A stretch of 64,000 nucleotides of DNA from an uncultured Pseudoxanthomonas sp. Its GTDB lineage: Bacteria; Pseudomonadota; Gammaproteobacteria; Xanthomonadales; Xanthomonadaceae. Each line of letters opens with the position of its first letter. The stretch's first letter is position 1. The translations under genes were made by a program, and so were the position numbers. This document shows, in pieces, positions 60,888 to 64,000 of this stretch. The notes below the pieces were generated by a model. That model saw only the letters and a program-made list of their open reading frames with translations, was not told the DNA's origin and searched no databases. The stretch is taken from contig CAMPIO010000004.1 in the NCBI GenBank assembly GCA_946886405.1, forward strand, positions 7,475 through 71,474, given 5' to 3'.

Positions 60888-61258
60888 AAGCGCTGAGCAT
60901 TCTCCAACCGTGGGCCTGGCTGATCGTGCACGGCCCCAAGGACGTCGAGAACCGGACCTGGTCCACGCCGTTCCGTGGTGAGTTCCTCGTGCACGCCGGC
61001 AAAGGCTTCGATCGCAAGGGCTACGAATTCGTGCGCGACACGCGTCGAGACATCGTCCTGCCGGCGTCGTACGTGCTGCAGCGTGGCGGTGTGATCGGAA
61101 AGGCCACCCTCATCGACTGCGTCACTGCGATGAACAGCGATTGGTTCCACGGCCCCTACGGCTTCGTGCTTGCGGACCGGCAGCCTCTCCCCTTTTTCCC
61201 AGCGCGCGGACAGCTCAGCTGGTTCAACATTCCCTACGAGGTGCCGGATGCGCACTGA
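60884..61258 (+). CDS. ASCH-domain protein
   Basis: A 124-aa ASCH/PUA-like protein from GTG (VKALSILQPWAWLIVHGPKDVENRTW, in part). The QPWA and KDVENRTW pair and the GVIGKATLIDCV strand are the ASCH signature. ASCH proteins bind RNA or modified nucleotides; some act as nucleases or read modified bases. It overlaps the J-domain gene by 11 nt. Confidence 0.87.
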   Translation: MKALSILQPWAWLIVHGPKDVENRTWSTPFRGEFLVHAGKGFDRKGYEFVRDTRRDIVLPASYVLQRGGVIGKATLIDCVTAMNSDWFHGPYGFVLADRQPLPFFPARGQLSWFNIPYEVPDAH

Positions 61259-61910
61259 ATCCCGCTATCCCCTCAGCTGGCCGGCCGGCTGGAAGCGCAC
61301 CGCGCTCCAGCACCGCACCGCGGCGCGCTTCGGCAAGGCAAGCCGCAACAGCGGCACCGGAAGTTGGCAGCCCTGGCGGGCGGTCACGATCGCGGAGGCC
61401 GTGGACCGCGTGCGCAAGCAGTTAGAGCACATGGGCATCCACGATGATGACCTGCTGATCAGCACGAACCTGCAGCTGCGCCTGGACGGGCTGCCGCGAT
61501 CGAACCAGGGAGAGCCAGTAGATCCGGGCGTGGCCGTGTACTGGCAGGAGCGCGGCAAGCGCGATCAGGAGCCGAAGTGCATGGCCATCGACCGCTACGA
61601 CCGCGTCGCAGATAACCTCGCCGCGATCGCCGCGACGCTGGACGCCATGCGCGCGATCGAGCGCCACGGTGGTGGCGAAATCCTTGCCCGCGCCTTCGCC
61701 GGCTTCACTGCGCTGGCACCGCCGGTGGACGTCCGCACCTGGTGGCAGGTGCTCGGCGTATCGGAAGTGTCCTTTGCCGCCGACGTGGAGGCCGTCTATC
61801 GCCGGCTGCGCAGCGCCGCACACCCCGACCGGCCTGGCGGTGACGCCCAGCGATTCAACGAAGTGCAGGCCGCCTACGAACAGTTCAAGCACGAGCGGGG
61901 TGTCGTATGA
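61248..61910 (+). CDS. J-domain (DnaJ-like) protein
   Basis: A 220-aa protein from MRTESRYPLSWP. The C-terminal 60 residues are a J-domain: TWWQVLGVSEVSFAADVEAVYRRL, in part, then SAAHPDRPGGDAQRFNEVQAAYEQF with the HPD motif that activates Hsp70. The N-terminal 150 residues are unique (DDDLLISTNLQLRLDGLPRS). It may recruit host DnaK to phage assembly or replication. Confidence 0.87.
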   Translation: MRTESRYPLSWPAGWKRTALQHRTAARFGKASRNSGTGSWQPWRAVTIAEAVDRVRKQLEHMGIHDDDLLISTNLQLRLDGLPRSNQGEPVDPGVAVYWQERGKRDQEPKCMAIDRYDRVADNLAAIAATLDAMRAIERHGGGEILARAFAGFTALAPPVDVRTWWQVLGVSEVSFAADVEAVYRRLRSAAHPDRPGGDAQRFNEVQAAYEQFKHERGVV

Positions 61911-62410
61911 GCACCGTGCAAGTCTTGGTGATGGACAACGGCATCGAGTTGCTTCTCGATGAGGTCTTGCCCGGCCGTTTCGTAATATCTCGCCGCCACG
62001 CCACGCCAGCCCGCGATGGGGCTGTGCTCTTCCAGCAGCGGGTCGGACCATGGCTGGTGGAGTGCTTCGGAGAGCAGGTCGCCTTCGACGTGCAGGAGCG
62101 CTGCGACCGCTTCCTCGAGGAAGCGCTGGAGAAGGTTCAGGCCTACGGCTACGACCCAGCGCGTGTCGCCACCTTGGTGAACTACGTGTTCAACAGGCCT
62201 GTCGGGGACCCGTTCCAGGAAGCCGGCGGCGTCATGGTGACCCTCGCGGCACTCTGCTGGGCGACGGGTGTGGACGTGCACGCCGCTGCGGAGACCGAAC
62301 TGGGCCGGATCCTCCAGCCGGACGTCATGGAGAAAATCCGGAAGAAGCAGGCGAGCAAGCGTGGGCTCCACACCCCGTTGCCGGTATCGCCAGGCGGTGA
62401 GGTGCACTGA
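61907..62410 (+). CDS. MazG-like nucleotide pyrophosphohydrolase-related phage protein
   Basis: A 167-aa protein. The signature CDRFLEEALEKVQAYGYDPARVATLVNYVFNRPVGDP, in part, with the E-E-x-x-E helix followed by QEAGGVMVTLAALCWATGVD and a final EKIRKKQASK, is the phage MazG-like pattern. It may act on nucleotide pools or (p)ppGpp-like substrates. It overlaps its neighbours by 4 nt and 1 nt. Confidence 0.78.
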   Translation: MSTVQVLVMDNGIELLLDEVLPGRFVISRRHATPARDGAVLFQQRVGPWLVECFGEQVAFDVQERCDRFLEEALEKVQAYGYDPARVATLVNYVFNRPVGDPFQEAGGVMVTLAALCWATGVDVHAAAETELGRILQPDVMEKIRKKQASKRGLHTPLPVSPGGEVH

Positions 62411-62799
62411 TGGGCTGGAGCATCGGCTACGACAGTACGTGGAAGCGGGACATCGGCTACGGCGTGCCGGCGACATGCGATCACCCGGGATGCGGAGCGG
62501 AGATCGACCGCGGGCTGGGATACGTCTGCGGTGACGACCCATACGGCGGCGAGCACGGGTGCGGGCTTTTCTTCTGCGAGAAGCATCGAAAGACCGCCGG
62601 TGATCGGCGCGAGAACGCCTCGCTCTGCACCCGCTGCTACCACGGACGCTTTCCATACACACCGACGCCCGACGTGCCGGACTGGATGCGCCACAAGCTG
62701 CGCGACTCCAGCTGGTTTGCGTGGCGCGCCGAGAATCCTGAACTCGTCCAAGCTATCCGCGCGGAACTCGGGGCGCGGCAGCGAGCGCCGGGAGCCTGA
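62410..62799 (+). CDS. Zinc-finger-like phage protein
   Basis: A 129-aa protein (MGWSIGYDSTWKRDIGYGVP). It has eight Cys/His in CDHPGCGAEID, YVCGDDPYGGEHGCG, FFCEKHRK and LCTRCYHG, a probable double zinc-binding module. The N-terminal GYD..W.RDIGYGVPA is recurrent in phage early proteins. No known activity. Confidence 0.7.
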   Translation: MGWSIGYDSTWKRDIGYGVPATCDHPGCGAEIDRGLGYVCGDDPYGGEHGCGLFFCEKHRKTAGDRRENASLCTRCYHGRFPYTPTPDVPDWMRHKLRDSSWFAWRAENPELVQAIRAELGARQRAPGA

Positions 62800-62801
62800 A
62801 C

Positions 62802-63527
62802 ATGCTGACGCCCTTCCTCTTCGACCATTCCCCCATCCGCGTCGTCAACGACGACGGCGTGCCGTGGTTCGTTGGGAAGGATGTCGCCTCGGCGCTGGGA
62901 TACGCGAACGCCGCCGACGCGATGGAGAAGCACTGCAAGGGGGTCGTGAAGCGCTACCCCCTTCCGACCACCGGTGGTGTCCAGGAGGTGCGGGTGCTTT
63001 CGCAGGGTGATGTCCTGCGACTGATCCTGCGCAGCCGGCTGCCTGCCGCAGAGCGATTTGAGCGCTGGGTAATGGACGACGTGCTTCCCACGATCGCCCG
63101 GACGGGCAGCTACGGGCCCGCCGACACCCTGGCCGCTCTCTCCGACCCTGCCACCCTGCGCAGCCTGCTGCTGGACTTCAGCACGCGGACGCTGCAGCTG
63201 GAGGCGACGGTGGCGGCTCAGCAGCCGAAGGTGGAGGCCATGGACCGTCTGTCCGGCGCCAAGGGCGCGATCTGCCTCCGGGACGCCGCCAAGGCGCTGC
63301 AGGTGCGCCAGAGCGACTTGATCCAGTGGCTGCAGGCCCACGGCTGGATCCACAAGCGCGAGGGGACCAGCTGGAAGGCGTACCACCAGCGCATCGAGCA
63401 GGGCGTGCTGACGCATCGGGTCGTCACCCGGGGCGCGGCAGGCGACGAGCGCATGTATGACCAGGTGCTGGTGACCTCGAAAGGGGTCGCGAGGCTGGCC
63501 GAACTGATGGCAAGGGAACCCGCGTGA
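62802..63527 (+). CDS. Phage antirepressor (BRO-N + KilA-C)
   Basis: A 241-aa antirepressor. BRO-N is at residues 1-105: FLFDHSPIRVVNDDGVPWFVGKDVASALGYANAADA, in part, then RFERWVMDDVLPTIARTG. KilA-C is from about 140: KGAICLRDAAKALQVRQSDLIQWLQAHGWIHKREG, in part, with VTSKGVARLAEL at the end. Such proteins inactivate repressors and induce prophage without RecA cleavage. It is in the rightward early arm under the OL-like block. Confidence 0.9.
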   Translation: MLTPFLFDHSPIRVVNDDGVPWFVGKDVASALGYANAADAMEKHCKGVVKRYPLPTTGGVQEVRVLSQGDVLRLILRSRLPAAERFERWVMDDVLPTIARTGSYGPADTLAALSDPATLRSLLLDFSTRTLQLEATVAAQQPKVEAMDRLSGAKGAICLRDAAKALQVRQSDLIQWLQAHGWIHKREGTSWKAYHQRIEQGVLTHRVVTRGAAGDERMYDQVLVTSKGVARLAELMAREPA

Positions 63528-63754
63528 TCGGTCCCATCCTCCAGTTTCAGGACCTGCAGCGGCTGTGTCGGCCGGATCCTCGGGCGGCCCCGCCCCGGCT
63601 CGCCACGGTCGTCCGTTGGGCGGATGTGCAAGGCATCCCGTTCAAATACGACGGAAACGGTGGCATCTTCACCACCGTGGACGCCGTCAATGCTGCGCTT
63701 GGGCTCGGGGAGCCTGCGAGCGCGCAGCGCCTGACCGCAGACCAAGTCTTCTGA
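63524..63754 (+). CDS. DUF4224-like protein
   Basis: A 76-aa protein overlapping the antirepressor by 4 nt. RLATVVRWADVQGIPFKYDGNGGIFTTVDAVNAALG, in part, resembles DUF4224 (helix, then GI.F....G...T...). In phages this small protein usually lies just before the integrase and may act as directionality or excision factor. The integrase itself is beyond the window. Confidence 0.7.
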   Translation: MIGPILQFQDLQRLCRPDPRAAPPRLATVVRWADVQGIPFKYDGNGGIFTTVDAVNAALGLGEPASAQRLTADQVF

Positions 63755-63773
63755 CCACGGACGTGGAGGCACG

Positions 63774-64000
63774 ATGAAGCGCGACATGGACCTGATCCGC
63801 CGGCTGATGCTCGATATCGAGAAGGAGCCGCCCGGCATGCACACGCCCGGAACGACGCTATGGCGGGAGGGAGATGACCCTGCTGTCGTCGCAGAGCATC
63901 TGGCATTGCTGATAGATCACCAGTACCTCAAGGGTCACGTCGCGAGGTCGCTCAGCGGGCTGGAGCTCGGGCATGTGGTTGTGCTGTCCATTCCTTGGCG
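63774..64000 (+). CDS. DUF2513-family protein, cut by the window edge
   Basis: The first 75 residues only, with no stop. MKRDMDLIRRLMLDIEKEPPG and the following VVAEHLALLIDHQYLKGHV, in part, are the DUF2513 start, a small winged-helix-like phage protein of about 120 aa. GGAGG lies 5 nt before the ATG. No function is established. Confidence 0.82.
   Translation, partial: MKRDMDLIRRLMLDIEKEPPGMHTPGTTLWREGDDPAVVAEHLALLIDHQYLKGHVARSLSGLELGHVVVLSIPW

Larger units (their letters stand above)
13842..64000. mobile_element. Lambda-like siphoprophage in tRNA-Lys (right end outside the window)
   Basis: More than 50 kb of contiguous phage genes in lambda prophage order, reading from the right: early plus-strand arm, repressor, Cro, replication, delayed-early genes, lysis, cos, terminase, head, tail, accessory genes, att. 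The head module is lambda-type (Nu1, A, W, B, C, D, E homologues), but the tail-tip genes are not lambda-like. No integrase or excisionase is in the window. The DUF4224-like gene at the right edge often neighbours phage integrases. No broken structural gene was seen, so the prophage may be inducible. Confidence 0.95.

Noticed and set aside
63903..63916. GGCATTGCTGATA resembling the phage operator core
   Set aside because: Only the inner 8 bases match, there is no palindrome, and it lies inside the DUF2513 coding sequence.

Overview
The window is GC-rich gammaproteobacterial DNA, most like Xanthomonadaceae (Pseudoxanthomonas, Stenotrophomonas, Lysobacter, Xanthomonas). This rests on gene order, base composition and protein character; no database search was possible. 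Positions 1-13,842 are ordinary chromosome. From 13,842 to the right edge lies one long lambda-like siphoprophage that continues past the window.

Host part. dnaQ, a GNAT acetyltransferase, rnhA and a small methyltransferase run leftwards and diverge from gloB and an mltD-like lytic transglycosylase. This is close to the enterobacterial gloB-yafS-rnhA-dnaQ neighbourhood. Next comes the conserved protein-quality-control block, read leftwards: tRNA-Leu, tig, clpP, clpX, lon (with a sigma-32-like promoter), hupB, tRNA-Val, tRNA-Asp and ppiD.

Prophage layout. Integration was into a tRNA-Lys(CTT) gene. Only its 3' 53 nt remain at the left junction (13,842-13,894), so the rebuilt tRNA, the integrase and the other att site should lie beyond 64,000. 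From left to right: plus-strand accessory genes including a SRAP protein (14.0-15.7 kb); a Dam-type methylase; a tail-tip module unlike lambda's, with two repeat-built proteins (16.6-24 kb); tape measure, tail tube, neck, capsid, decoration protein, protease/scaffold, portal, gpW, and terminase subunits A and Nu1 (24-37.4 kb); a probable cos region; a secreted beta-propeller protein at the position of lambda bor; a lysis cassette with Rz1 nested in Rz (39.3-41.1 kb); a tRNA-Met; delayed-early genes with an SF2 helicase, a PD-(D/E)XK nuclease-like protein and a helicase-methyltransferase fusion (45.3-50.1 kb); an O-like replication gene with internal iteron-like repeats (52.2-53.1 kb); and Cro/YdaS-like and CII/YdaT-like regulators.

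Switch and leftward arm. The repressor gene (54,459-54,971) sits between two mirror-image 54-bp promoter/operator blocks (54,383-54,436 and 55,622-55,675). Each carries two palindromic operators with centres 25 bp apart, a compact equivalent of lambda OR and OL. The repressor lacks the self-cleaving peptidase domain, and a BRO/KilA-C antirepressor lies downstream. The second early arm (55.8-64 kb, plus strand) is a chain of overlapping small genes. Its most unusual product is an RdgC protein fused to an FtsK gamma DNA-recognition domain. It also carries a J-domain protein, an ASCH protein, a MazG-like protein, the antirepressor, and DUF4224-like and DUF2513-like genes.

Best candidates for something undescribed: the RdgC-FtsK-gamma fusion, the helicase/nuclease/helicase-methyltransferase cassette, the tryptophan-repeat tail protein, the paired-operator switch with a possible third operator near the left end, and the secreted propeller coupled to the spanin genes.
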